Shown here piece after piece: positions 7,475 to 17,209 of a stretch of DNA of 64,000 nucleotides; position 1 is the first letter of the stretch, and every line of letters starts with the position of its first letter. Made by a program: the position numbers and the translations under genes. A model generated the notes under the pieces. The model was not told where the DNA came from. It searched no databases and worked only from the letters and a program-made list of their open reading frames with translations. The stretch is from contig PNLY01000018.1 of NCBI GenBank assembly GCA_013823325.1, positions 1 through 64,000 of the forward strand, written 5' to 3'. Source of the stretch: Methylobacterium sp. GTDB taxonomy: Bacteria; Pseudomonadota; Alphaproteobacteria; Rhizobiales; Beijerinckiaceae.

Positions 7475-8935
7475 TCAGCGGAGTCCCTGGCTGTCGCGAG
7501 CGCCCTGCTGCCAGATCAGGTAGTGCCGGTCATAGGCGGAAACGTGATCGGGGTCGGGATCGAAGCGCCGCGCCTCGCCGGCCGGCTTCCCGCAGATGTC
7601 GCGAACAGGTTCGCCCGTGCAGGCGAGCCGCGCCAGTCGCGCCGCACCGAAGGCCGCGCCGTGGTCTCCGTCGGCGTGACGCTCGAGCGGAATGCCGAGC
7701 ACATTGGCGAGGATCGACAGCCACAGATCGGAGCGCGAGCCGCCTCCGATGACCAGTGCCCGATCGATCGCAGCGCCCGCGCCTTCGAGCGCAAGCTTGC
7801 CATCACGGAAAGCGAAGGCGACGCCCTCCATCACGGCCTGGGTCATCGCCTCCCGATCGGTCTCGTGCGCCAGGCGGGTGAAGCTGCCCAGCATCTGCGG
7901 GTCGTTGTGAGGGGTGCGCTCGCCGGAGAGATAGGGTGTGAACAGCGTCGAGACCGGCCGGCTGGCGCGGCTACCGAGCGGCGCCAGCAGAGCAGCCTCG
8001 TCGCAGCCGACGATTCCAGCCCACCAGCGCAGGCACGCTGCCGCCGAGAGATGCACCGACATCTGATGCCAGCGATCCGGCAGGGCATGACAGAAAGCAT
8101 GCACGGCACGCTCGGCCCGCGCTTCGAACCTCTCCGTCGTGCGCCAGAGCACCCCGGAGGTCCCGAGCGACAGGAAGCAGTCGCCCGGCTCGATCGCGCC
8201 GAGGCCAATGGCGCCGGCGGCGTTGTCGCCCGCCCCGCCGGCAAAAAGCGGTGGCGCATCGAAGCCGAGCTCGCGGCTGAGTTCGGCACGCATCCGCCCG
8301 GCGGGCTGCGAGCCTTCGACGAGCGCCGGCATCTGGCTGCGATCGAGTTCCGTCGCCGCCAGCATCCGGTCGGACCAGTCGCGGGCGCCGACATCGAGCC
8401 AGAGCGTGCCGGATGCATCCGACATCTCCTCGATCGTCTCGCCGGTCAGGAAGAGCCTGAGATAGGCCTTCGGCAGCAGGACCTTGCGTGTTCTTCGGAA
8501 GATCTCCGGCTCGTGACGGCGGACCCAGGCGAGCTTCGGCGCGGTGAAGCCCGGCATGGCGATGTTGCCGGTGATCGCGCGGGAAGCCGGCTCGGCCGCT
8601 TCCAGCTCGGCGCATTCGGCAGCCGAGCGGCCATCGTTCCAGAGAATGCAAGGCCGCAGCGGCTGGTCTGCATCGTCGAGAAGGACGGCGCCATGCATCT
8701 GTCCGGACAAGCCGATGCCACGGCAGGCGCTAAAGGCGGGGAAGTCGGCATCGCGCAACCGCCCCAAGGCCGCCAATGTCGCGCTGACCCAGTCCGCCGG
8801 GGCCTGCTCCGACCAGAGTGGCCGCGGCCGCTGCAAAGAAAGTTCAGTCGTAGCGCTGGCGAGCACGCGCTGTCGATCATCGACCAGGACGGCCTTGACC
8901 GAGGACGTGCCGAGATCGATGCCGATATAGCTCAT
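7475..8935 (-). CDS. xylB: Xylulokinase (FGGY family)
   Basis: A 486-residue FGGY carbohydrate kinase. N-terminal ATP-binding YIGIDLGTSSVKAVLVDD, sugar-binding LSGQMHGAVLLDD, catalytic aspartate in AGGAGDNAAGAIG (around residue 235), and the second nucleotide-binding segment LSLGTSGVLW. QMHG and DNAAGA favour xylulose as substrate. It would convert D-xylulose, made from a pentitol by one of the nearby dehydrogenases, to xylulose 5-phosphate. The ATG at 8935 is preferred over one 9 bases upstream because it directly precedes the conserved YIGIDLG. It is probably cotranscribed with the MDR dehydrogenase 28 bases upstream. Confidence 0.9.
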   Translation of the reverse strand: MSYIGIDLGTSSVKAVLVDDRQRVLASATTELSLQRPRPLWSEQAPADWVSATLAALGRLRDADFPAFSACRGIGLSGQMHGAVLLDDADQPLRPCILWNDGRSAAECAELEAAEPASRAITGNIAMPGFTAPKLAWVRRHEPEIFRRTRKVLLPKAYLRLFLTGETIEEMSDASGTLWLDVGARDWSDRMLAATELDRSQMPALVEGSQPAGRMRAELSRELGFDAPPLFAGGAGDNAAGAIGLGAIEPGDCFLSLGTSGVLWRTTERFEARAERAVHAFCHALPDRWHQMSVHLSAAACLRWWAGIVGCDEAALLAPLGSRASRPVSTLFTPYLSGERTPHNDPQMLGSFTRLAHETDREAMTQAVMEGVAFAFRDGKLALEGAGAAIDRALVIGGGSRSDLWLSILANVLGIPLERHADGDHGAAFGAARLARLACTGEPVRDICGKPAGEARRFDPDPDHVSAYDRHYLIWQQGARDSQGLR

Positions 8936-8963
8936 GGCGGCCATCGCTGGTGCAATGTGGCAG

Positions 8964-10001
8964 TCAGCGCCGGCGCGCCGCCGGGCCGCTGGGATAGATC
9001 AGGCTCTTGACCATACCCGCTTCGTTGGCGGCATGGCGACGGAAGGCTTCCGGCCCTTCATCCAGGCCGAAACGGTGGCTGACGACCGCTTCGACATCGA
9101 CCTTGCCGAGCGCCACCAGCTCGATCGCGCGTGGATAGACATGGCCCATGCGGCGCGAGAACTTGATCGTCAGCCCGCGCCGGCGTGCCTCTGCCGCCGG
9201 GATGACATAGCTGTCGCCATCGGGGATGCCGACCAGCACGATCCGCCCGCCGATTCGCGCGGCGCGCACGGCGTCGCGAAACCCTTCCGGCGCATTGGTC
9301 GCCTCGATCACCAGAGGCAGTCCTTCATCGGTCCATTTTGCGATGTCGGCGACGCTCTCGCCGGCCTTGCTGGCGCCCAGCTTCAGCGCCAGGGCACGCC
9401 GATGCGGTTGCGGATCGCAGACCAGGATCTCGCCGACACCGACCGTCCGCAGCACCTGCAGGATCAGCAGGCCGATCGGTCCGCAGCCGAGCAGCGCGAC
9501 GCGCTCGAGCAGACGTGGCTTCGCCAGGTCGACGGCGTGGATGGCGACGCCGAGCGGCTCCAGCATGACCGCATCGCTCGGGGTGAAATGCTGCGGCACC
9601 GGGACGATCTGCGACGTCGGCACCCAGATCCGTTCGGTCATCGCACCATCATTGGGCGGCGCGCCGATGAAGACGACCTCGGGACAAAGATTGGGATGTC
9701 CCGCGCGGCAGTGCTCGCAATGACCGCAGGCCTGATTGGGATCGACAGCGACGAGCGAGCCGCGAGCCAGGCCGAGCGCGGGCAAATCCTCCGTCAGCCA
9801 GCCGCTGAACTCATGCCCGGGCACGAAGGGCGCCGCGATCACCGCCGAGCCGATGCCGCCATCTTTGTAATAGTGCAGGTCGCTGCCGCAAAGCCCGACG
9901 GCGGCGACGTCGATCAGCGTTTCACCGGGCACGCCCTCACGCAGATTGAAGGGCGCGACGCGTGCATCGCCGGCGGCATGCAGGAATACGGCATGGGACA
10001 T
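8964..10001 (-). CDS. Zinc-dependent medium-chain polyol dehydrogenase (sorbitol/L-idonate dehydrogenase-like)
   Basis: A 345-residue MDR enzyme. Catalytic zinc ligands Cys38 (GLCGSDLHYYKDG) and His63-Glu64 (PGHEFSG), structural zinc cysteines at 92, 95, 98 and 106 (CGHCEHCRAGHPNLC), and the Rossmann motif LLGCGPIGLL near 175. The CGSDLHYYKDG pattern is that of sorbitol, xylitol and L-idonate 5-dehydrogenases. It oxidises a polyol to a ketose with NAD(P). A GTG at 10031 would add ten residues but lies only 10 bases from the operator; the ATG at 10001 begins the conserved sequence. It is transcribed divergently from the second SorC gene. Confidence 0.88.
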   Translation of the reverse strand: MSHAVFLHAAGDARVAPFNLREGVPGETLIDVAAVGLCGSDLHYYKDGGIGSAVIAAPFVPGHEFSGWLTEDLPALGLARGSLVAVDPNQACGHCEHCRAGHPNLCPEVVFIGAPPNDGAMTERIWVPTSQIVPVPQHFTPSDAVMLEPLGVAIHAVDLAKPRLLERVALLGCGPIGLLILQVLRTVGVGEILVCDPQPHRRALALKLGASKAGESVADIAKWTDEGLPLVIEATNAPEGFRDAVRAARIGGRIVLVGIPDGDSYVIPAAEARRRGLTIKFSRRMGHVYPRAIELVALGKVDVEAVVSHRFGLDEGPEAFRRHAANEAGMVKSLIYPSGPAARRR

Positions 10002-10040
10002 TTCGGGACGGCGCTCCGGCGCAATCGACACTCAGATTAA

Positions 10041-10066
10041 CAAATGTAATCTCTTATTTACATTGG
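10041..10066. promoter_or_regulatory. Inverted-repeat operator between the dehydrogenase and the second sorC gene
   Basis: Arms CAAATGTAA (10041-10049) and TTACATTGG (10058-10066) are inverted repeats with one mismatch and an 8-base AT-rich spacer. They sit in the 130-160-base divergent intergenic region. The position suggests binding by the SorC protein encoded at 10162. The sequence is unlike the GAGCATATGCTC boxes, consistent with two separate SorC regulons. Confidence 0.5.
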
Positions 10067-10161
10067 TTTCGGTCAAGATGAAAACAGCTGTCCAGCAGCC
10101 CTTGGTTGTAGGGGCTGGCCGGCGCGATATAACGCTCGAGAGCCCGACATAAGGACCCGCG

Positions 10162-11103
10162 ATGCCGGAAGACGCCCAGACCCAGGTGAGAGCCGCCTGG
10201 CTGTACTACATGGAAGGGCTGACCCAGGCGGAGATCGCCGACCGGCTGAAGATGACGCGGCTGCGGGTCAACCGGCTGCTGGTCGAGGCGCGCGGCAGCG
10301 GTCTCGTCAACATCACCATCAATTCGCGGCTCGAAAGCTGCGTCCGGCTGGAGCGCGCGCTGGTCGAGACCTTCGGACTGCAGGATGCTGTGGTGGTGCC
10401 CACGCCCGATGATCCGGGGCAGGTGCCGGCCCAGATCGGCCGGGCCGCCGGCGAGTTCGTCTCGCGGATCATCGAGGAGCGCCCCTCCGGCGTCTTCGGC
10501 GTCGGCTGGGGCAGCACGCTGCGCGAGACCATTCGGCATATCCGGCCCGGCCAGTTCCGCGAGCTCGACGTCACCTCGATGATGGGTGGGCTGACCTATG
10601 GCATCGAGCTCAACACCTTCGAGATCGCCAGCCAGTTCGCCCGGCTCTGGCAGGCGCAGTGCCATTACCTGGCTGCCCCGATCTATGCCGGCACGCCGCA
10701 ATCGCGCGACACCATCCTGGCGCAGGACGTGTTCGAGGAGGCGTTCGCCCGCATCCGCGCCACCGACGTCGCGATCCTCAGCGCCGGCGACATGAGCGAG
10801 CGCTCGTTGCTGGTGCGCTATGGCTTGCCGCGCGATCTCGATATTGCCGAACTGACGGCCCAGGGCGCGGTCGGCGACCTGCTCGGCCAGTTCATCGACA
10901 AGGACGGCAAGCCGCTCGACCACCCGATCAACCGCCGCGCCATCGCGCTGCCGCTGGAGGCGTTGACGCGCATCCCGACCGCGATCCTGGCGTCTGGCGG
11001 CAGCAATAAGGCCGCCGTCATCGCCGCCGCTCTGAAGGGCAAGCTCGCCTCGGTGCTGATCACCGATGAGCAGGCCGCGGCTGCCGTGCTGGCCTTACAC
11101 TGA
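10162..11103 (+). CDS. SorC-family sugar-binding transcriptional regulator (second copy)
   Basis: A 313-residue regulator with an N-terminal helix-turn-helix (YYMEGLTQAEIADRLKMTRL, about residues 14-33) and a SorC effector domain. It is a distant paralogue of the protein at 5779-6726. It is the only plus-strand gene in the first 28 kb. It is divergent from the MDR dehydrogenase and convergent, with a 6-base gap, with the IMPase-family gene that ends the next operon. It plausibly regulates one or both neighbours through the 10041-10066 box and perhaps 18115-18147. Confidence 0.9.
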   Translation: MPEDAQTQVRAAWLYYMEGLTQAEIADRLKMTRLRVNRLLVEARGSGLVNITINSRLESCVRLERALVETFGLQDAVVVPTPDDPGQVPAQIGRAAGEFVSRIIEERPSGVFGVGWGSTLRETIRHIRPGQFRELDVTSMMGGLTYGIELNTFEIASQFARLWQAQCHYLAAPIYAGTPQSRDTILAQDVFEEAFARIRATDVAILSAGDMSERSLLVRYGLPRDLDIAELTAQGAVGDLLGQFIDKDGKPLDHPINRRAIALPLEALTRIPTAILASGGSNKAAVIAAALKGKLASVLITDEQAAAAVLALH

Positions 11104-11109
11104 GGAGCG

Positions 11110-11901
11110 TCAGGCGGCTCGGATCGCCGCGAGCAGCTCGTCATGGATCAGGCCGTTGCTGACGACCTTTTCCAGGTCTTCGTCGCGCGAATCCACGCCG
11201 GCGACGGTGGTGACCCTGCCGCCAGCGGCGCGCACGAGCGGTATCGCCGCAGCATGCGAGACGATGTCGGCCTTGAGCCCGATGAAGGCATCGAGGCGCC
11301 CGGCCGCGACCAGCGACATCTCTAGCCCGCCCGAAACGAGGATACGCACACCCCGGCACAGGCCTGATAGCCGGCGGATGACGGCGTTGGTCCGCTCCAG
11401 GTCCTCCGGCGCGTAATGCGAGGTCAGGCAGATCGAGACCACGGCATCGGCCAGGCTCGCCGTTGCCGAGACGGCGGCCGGGCGGTCGTTGACCGTGGCG
11501 ATGCCGCCTTCGACATAATGCGCGACGAGCCCGGCGAGCGGCGCATGCGTCAGGCCGAGCAGCGTGCGGCCATCCTCCTGATAGGCCAGGGTCACCGAGA
11601 ACCAGGGCAGGCCGCCGGCATAGTTCACCGTGCCGTCGAGCGGGTCGATGATCCAGCGCGGCGCCGTCTCGGAACCAGAGAAGCCTGCCTCCTCCGAGAG
11701 GATCGCCGCTCCCGGCGTCAGCTGCCGCAGACCGTCGATGATCAGCCGTTCCGAAGCGAGATCGGCGGCCGTCACGACATCGCGGAAGTCCTTGTGCGCG
11801 ACAGCGAGATCGCCGTCCTGCATGCGGACCAGCAGCTCGGCCGCCTGCCGCGCGATCGCGGCGGACTGGTCGAGCAAGGCGAGTAGACGGGGCTCAGACA
11901 T
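11110..11901 (-). CDS. Inositol monophosphatase-family protein with an altered metal site
   Basis: A 263-residue member of the FIG superfamily (IMPase/FBPase/CysQ). It keeps the glutamate of LSEEAG (70-71) and DPLDGT (Asp86, Asp89). The C-terminal WDxAA motif, whose Asp binds metal in IMPase, reads VSHAA (214-218), so that Asp is replaced by Ser215. It overlaps the upstream GpdQ-like gene by 8 bases and is the last gene of the operon. The context suggests dephosphorylation of a phosphate ester released by the neighbouring phosphodiesterases. With a changed metal ligand it may use a different metal arrangement or substrate, or be impaired. Confidence 0.85.
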   Translation of the reverse strand: MSEPRLLALLDQSAAIARQAAELLVRMQDGDLAVAHKDFRDVVTAADLASERLIIDGLRQLTPGAAILSEEAGFSGSETAPRWIIDPLDGTVNYAGGLPWFSVTLAYQEDGRTLLGLTHAPLAGLVAHYVEGGIATVNDRPAAVSATASLADAVVSICLTSHYAPEDLERTNAVIRRLSGLCRGVRILVSGGLEMSLVAAGRLDAFIGLKADIVSHAAAIPLVRAAGGRVTTVAGVDSRDEDLEKVVSNGLIHDELLAAIRAA

Positions 11902-12733
11902 GGGCGACCTGCGGCTTGCCGGGATAGGCCGGGTCGAGCACGAAGGGCCGGCGCGGACCGTAGTCGCCGATCACCTGGAGGTGGCTGACGACGCCAGTCT
12001 CCAGGCGCCAGGCATGCACGGCAAAGGCTGGCGGCTCCATGATGAACCAGTTCTCCGTGCCGGGACGCAGATCGAGCGCAACCTGATGGGCCGTGCCTGG
12101 CGCGACATAGCCGATCGTGCCGGCGAAGCGCCGCTGGATCGGCCGGTGATAATGGCCGCAGAGCACGCGCTCGATCTCGGGGTGATCGGTGATCAGCGCG
12201 GAAAAGCTCGCGGAGACGCGGCAGGGGATCACGTCCATGCCGTCGACGCCGACGGCGAAGGGCGGGTGATGCATGAAGATCAGCGTCGGGCGCCCTTGCC
12301 CTTCGCGCAGGCGTTTCGTGAGCCAGGCCTCGCGCTCGGCGCAGATTTCGCCGCCATCCTCACCAGCGATCACCGTGTCCAACCCGATCAGTCGGACCGG
12401 AAAATCCTCGATCGTGTAGTGCAGGAACCCGGTCTTCGGCAGATATCCATAGTCCGCGCCCAGTGCCAACGCGAAGCTCTCGCGCCGGTCGTGATTGCCC
12501 GGCAGGACATAGACCGGCATCGGGATGCGTCGTAGCGCCGCGCGGACGATCGCGTATTCCTCGGCGAGGCCGCAATCGGCGAGGTCGCCGGTGACCAGCA
12601 CGCAGTCCGGCGCCGGATCGAGCGCCAGCACGGCGTCGACGGCGCCCTCGATCGCGGCATTAGTGTCGACGAAGCCATAGGCCGGGCAGCCATGTGGCCG
12701 GGCGTGGAAATCGCTGAGCTGGGCGATGATCAT
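11894..12733 (-). CDS. gpdQ: GpdQ-like glycerophosphodiesterase (class III calcineurin-like metallophosphoesterase)
   Basis: A 279-residue binuclear metallophosphoesterase. The ligands of Enterobacter GpdQ are present at nearly the same numbers: Asp8, His10 (SDFH), Asp50 (TGDL), Asn80 (PGNH), His156 (MHHPPF), and His194/His196 (CGHYH). The opening AYGFVDTNAA also matches GpdQ. The family hydrolyses glycerophosphoethanolamine and other phosphodiesters. There is no signal peptide, so it acts on imported substrate. It is in the same operon as a sugar-type importer and an IMPase-family protein, which supports a phosphodiester breakdown route. Confidence 0.87.
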   Translation of the reverse strand: MIIAQLSDFHARPHGCPAYGFVDTNAAIEGAVDAVLALDPAPDCVLVTGDLADCGLAEEYAIVRAALRRIPMPVYVLPGNHDRRESFALALGADYGYLPKTGFLHYTIEDFPVRLIGLDTVIAGEDGGEICAEREAWLTKRLREGQGRPTLIFMHHPPFAVGVDGMDVIPCRVSASFSALITDHPEIERVLCGHYHRPIQRRFAGTIGYVAPGTAHQVALDLRPGTENWFIMEPPAFAVHAWRLETGVVSHLQVIGDYGPRRPFVLDPAYPGKPQVAHV

Positions 12734-12764
12734 CGGGGCTTGTCCAAGGCAGGAAAACGACGAG

Positions 12765-12790
12765 GCCGCCCGGCGCGGACGCCGGGCGGC
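12765..12790 (-). terminator. Hairpin with T-run between the binding-protein and gpdQ-like genes
   Basis: A perfect 11-bp stem (GCCGCCCGGCG at 12765-12775 and complement at 12780-12790) with a 4-base loop. On the minus strand a TTTT run follows within about 6 bases. It has the form of an intrinsic terminator but lies inside an operon, 28 bases past the SBP stop. Partial termination would leave the SBP abundant and the two phosphatases at a lower level. Confidence 0.68.
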
Positions 12791-12817
12791 GGGTGCGAAT
12801 GCGTCAGCGCGAAACGC

Positions 12818-14089
12818 TCACTTCATCAGCGCTTCGGTCTCGGAGACCATGCGTTCGATGCCGGCCTTGGGCTGGATCTCGCCGCGCATCACGCCGGCGA
12901 TGACTTCGCGCTGCTGGCGCCAGATCCGGACCGAGTTGCCGCCCGGATAGCCCTGCCAGGGCGAGGCGCGGTTCACCTGGCCGTTGATGGTGCGGAAATT
13001 GGCGTTGTCCTTGTAGAACGGGCCAAGGAAGCCATCCTCGCCGGCGCGCAGATTGGTCGGCATGTAGCCCGAGGTCTCGACCACGATCTTCTGAGCCTCC
13101 GGACCGGTGACGAACTTCACGAATTCCCAGGCGGCCTTCTGCTTGGCCGGGTCCTTGGCGGTGATGATCGCCGCATTGCCGCCGGTCGGCAGGGTGCCCT
13201 TGGCCTTGTCGTCGACTGGGAAGAGGGCGGTCTTCAGGGTGAAGCGCTCGCCGATAAGGTCGGTGACCTGGCGCAGGCGGGCCGGCGTGTCGAAGAAGAT
13301 GCCGATCTTGCCGGCGATGAACTGCTGGCGCGACTGGTCCCAGTCGATCAGCGGCATGCCGTCTTCCGTGACGAGGCTGCGCAGCGTCTCCAGCGCCTTC
13401 AGGCCGACATCGCCGCCGAAGGCGACCTTCTTGCCGCTGGCGTCGAGCAGGGTATGGCCGCCCTGCTGGACGATGCCGCGCCAGAGCCAGTCGTCCGGCC
13501 AGTCATGGATATTGTAGGCGAGACCGGCGACATCGGCGGTACGGATCTTCTTGGCGAGGGCGATCGTGTCGGCCCAGTTGTCGGGCATCTTCTCGGGATC
13601 GCCGCCGGCCTTCTTCACCAGCTCGGCGTTGAAATACATCAGCGGGGTCGAGGCGTTGAAGGCGAGGCCCGCCTGCTTGCTGCCGACCTGCCCGAGCGAG
13701 AGCAGCGCATCCGAGTAGTTGGCCTTACGCCAGGCTTCCGGCTCAGCCTTGAGCAGTTCACCGAGATCGACGACCTGCTTGCGCTTGTCGAGCGTCTCGA
13801 CCAGCTCGGTCAGCAAATGGAAGCCGGAATAATAGACGTCCGGCAGCTGGTTGGTGACGGAGGAGCGCAGCATCGCCTGATGCCCTTCGTCATAGCTCGC
13901 CGCCGGGGCCCGGAAATTGATCTTGATGCCCGGGTTCTTCTTCATGAACTCCGCGGCGATCGGCTCGTGGAACTTGGCGAAGGCCGGGAAGGCATAGAGC
14001 ACGTCGAGCGTGACCTCCTGGGCGCGCGCCGCCGTGGAGGCAGCCAGCGCGAACGCTGCGGCGGCCAGGGTTCTACCGAAAGCTTTCAT
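12818..14089 (-). CDS. Family-1 sugar-type solute-binding protein
   Basis: A 423-residue extracellular binding protein with a Sec signal peptide cleaved near AARAQ-EVTLDV. The mature sequence has family-1 features such as GLAFNASTPLMYFNAEL and FVTGPEAQKIVVE, and GYMPTN near the C-terminus, as in UgpB-type proteins. GGAGAT lies about 5 bases before the ATG. It feeds the permease pair directly upstream in the operon. The ligand is unknown; the phosphodiesterase neighbours suggest a glycerophosphodiester-like or phosphorylated polyol. Confidence 0.88.
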   Translation of the reverse strand: MKAFGRTLAAAAFALAASTAARAQEVTLDVLYAFPAFAKFHEPIAAEFMKKNPGIKINFRAPAASYDEGHQAMLRSSVTNQLPDVYYSGFHLLTELVETLDKRKQVVDLGELLKAEPEAWRKANYSDALLSLGQVGSKQAGLAFNASTPLMYFNAELVKKAGGDPEKMPDNWADTIALAKKIRTADVAGLAYNIHDWPDDWLWRGIVQQGGHTLLDASGKKVAFGGDVGLKALETLRSLVTEDGMPLIDWDQSRQQFIAGKIGIFFDTPARLRQVTDLIGERFTLKTALFPVDDKAKGTLPTGGNAAIITAKDPAKQKAAWEFVKFVTGPEAQKIVVETSGYMPTNLRAGEDGFLGPFYKDNANFRTINGQVNRASPWQGYPGGNSVRIWRQQREVIAGVMRGEIQPKAGIERMVSETEALMK

Positions 14090-14148
14090 CGGTGATCTCC
14101 TTGAGAGGATAGAGTTTTCTTTAGGCTCAGGCGTTTCGAGGGGTCGGC

Positions 14149-15024
14149 TTATTTGACGCCGGTCATTGTGATGCCGTCGATGAATCGGCGCCGCGCGATC
14201 AGGAAGGCGAGAACGAGCGGCGCGGTCAGGATCGTCGCCGCAGCGGTCAGCGCGCCGTAGTTCGAGCCGGTCTCGGCATCGGCGAAGAACATCATCCCGA
14301 GCGGCGGCGGCGCGAGCTTGGCGTCGGAGATGACGATCAGCGGCCAGTAGAGATCGTTCCAGTGCGCCACGATCGAGAACACCGCGAAGGCGGCGATCGC
14401 CGGCCAGGCGCTCGGCGTGACGATGCGCCAGACGATCTCGAACTCGCTCATCCCGTCGAGCCGGGCGGCGTTGATGATGTCGTCGGGGAAGCTGCGGAAG
14501 AACTGGCGGAACAGGAAGATGGCGAAGACCGAGAGGAAGAACGGCACCATCATCGCAAAATAGGTGTTGAGCAGGCCGAGCTGGGCGAGGCCGATATAGA
14601 GCGGCATCGCCGGCACCTGCACGGGGATGCAGAGGCCGAGCAGCACGAGGACGAAGAGCAGGTTGCGCCCGGGGAAATCGAGCTTGGCCAGCGCATAGGC
14701 ACAGGGGATCGCGACCAAGAGCTGCACCACGAGGATGCCGGCGCAGAGGATGACGCCGTTCAATGCGAAGCGCAGCAGCGGCGCCTTCTCCATGGCGAAG
14801 CGGTAGTTCTCGACGCCGTAGAACTGCTTCGGCCAGAGCGCGATCTCGGCGCTGAATATCTCCGCTGGCGGCTTGATCGAGGTGACCAGCATCCAGATGA
14901 ACGGCGCCAGCATGAACAGCGCCCCGGCGATCAGCACGCCATGGATCAGCACGAGCGAGAGGAAACGCCGCGCCGCCGAATGCGCGGAAGAGACCGTGGC
15001 GACGAGGGGGGGGCTAGCCGACAT
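14149..15024 (-). CDS. Sugar ABC transporter permease (MalG family)
   Basis: A 291-residue inner-membrane protein with about six membrane segments and the EAA loop NAARLDGMSEFEIVWRIVTP around residue 190. Its ATG overlaps the stop of the MalF-type permease (TGATG arrangement), so the two are translationally coupled. It pairs with the 15024-15947 permease and the adjacent ATPase to import the ligand of the SBP encoded 59 bases downstream. Confidence 0.9.
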   Translation of the reverse strand: MSASPPLVATVSSAHSAARRFLSLVLIHGVLIAGALFMLAPFIWMLVTSIKPPAEIFSAEIALWPKQFYGVENYRFAMEKAPLLRFALNGVILCAGILVVQLLVAIPCAYALAKLDFPGRNLLFVLVLLGLCIPVQVPAMPLYIGLAQLGLLNTYFAMMVPFFLSVFAIFLFRQFFRSFPDDIINAARLDGMSEFEIVWRIVTPSAWPAIAAFAVFSIVAHWNDLYWPLIVISDAKLAPPPLGMMFFADAETGSNYGALTAAATILTAPLVLAFLIARRRFIDGITMTGVK

Positions 15025-15947
15025 CAGTAGTGCACCTTCTTGTCGAGGGCGAAGGTCTGCGCGGCCGAGAAGACGAGGATGAAGGCGAGGAAGATGAAGG
15101 TCAGCGCCGCAGCGTAGCCGGTGTGGAAGTACTGAAAGCCTTCGAGATAGATGTTGTAGAGCAGCACCTCGGTCGACCCGACCGGGCCGCCGCGCGTCAT
15201 CACCGCCACTGTGTCGAAGATCTTGAACGCGGTGATCATCGTCGTGATCACCACGAACATCGTCGTCGGCCCGAGCAACGGCCAGGTGATGGTCAGGAAG
15301 CGGTCGATCCCGCCCGAGCAGCCGTCGATGTCAGCGGCCTCGTAGAGATCGCGCGGGATCGCGGTCAGCCCGGCCAGGAATAGGATCATGTTGAAGCCGA
15401 GGATCTGCCAGATGCCGATCACGGCGAGCGTCGCCAGCGCAGTCGAGGGCTCGCTGAGGAAGGCGATCGGTGCAAAGCCAAGCCATTTCAGCAGGCCGTT
15501 GACCGGCCCGAGCGAGGGATGCAGCAGGAATTGCCAGACCGTCGCCATCGCGATCAGCGTCGAGGTCACCGGCAGGAAGTAGATGACCTCGTAGAGCGAG
15601 CGCGTACGCGTGCGCCGATGGATCAATATGGCGATGAGCAAGGCGCCGAAGACGCCTCCGGGCACCATGATCGCGACGTAGATTAGGGTGTTCAGCAGCG
15701 AGCGGCGGATGATCGGGTCGGCCAGCGCCTTCTGGAAATTTGCGAGCCCGACGAAGTCGAGGTCGACGCCGCCGAACTCGTAATTGGTGAGGCTGAGCAC
15801 GACGAGCACGGCCAGCGGTGCCAGGATCGTCAGCACCAGCAGCAGCAACGCGGGCGCGGCGAAGCCGAGGCCGGTGACGCGCTCGATCCAGAGCCGGCGC
15901 CGCCGGCTGGACACGAGCTGCATGGGCGTGTCGAGCGCGAGCGTCAT
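15024..15947 (-). CDS. Sugar ABC transporter permease (MalF family)
   Basis: A 307-residue permease with a hydrophobic N-terminal segment (GFAAPALLLLVLTILAPLAV) and an EAA loop EAADIDGCSGGIDRFLTITW around residue 220. It begins 2 bases after the ATPase stop. A second in-frame ATG eight codons in is possible. It is the MalF partner of the following permease in a complete importer operon, the only one of the four sugar-type systems here that also encodes an ATPase. Confidence 0.9.
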   Translation of the reverse strand: MTLALDTPMQLVSSRRRRLWIERVTGLGFAAPALLLLVLTILAPLAVLVVLSLTNYEFGGVDLDFVGLANFQKALADPIIRRSLLNTLIYVAIMVPGGVFGALLIAILIHRRTRTRSLYEVIYFLPVTSTLIAMATVWQFLLHPSLGPVNGLLKWLGFAPIAFLSEPSTALATLAVIGIWQILGFNMILFLAGLTAIPRDLYEAADIDGCSGGIDRFLTITWPLLGPTTMFVVITTMITAFKIFDTVAVMTRGGPVGSTEVLLYNIYLEGFQYFHTGYAAALTFIFLAFILVFSAAQTFALDKKVHY

Positions 15948-15949
15948 GC

Positions 15950-17137
<1,188 letters not shown>

Positions 17138-17209
17138 GTCGCTCGCCTTTCTATGGGGCCCTGAGGGCTTCTTGCGTTTGACGATAGTCGGATCGCAGCC
17201 AGCGCCGCC

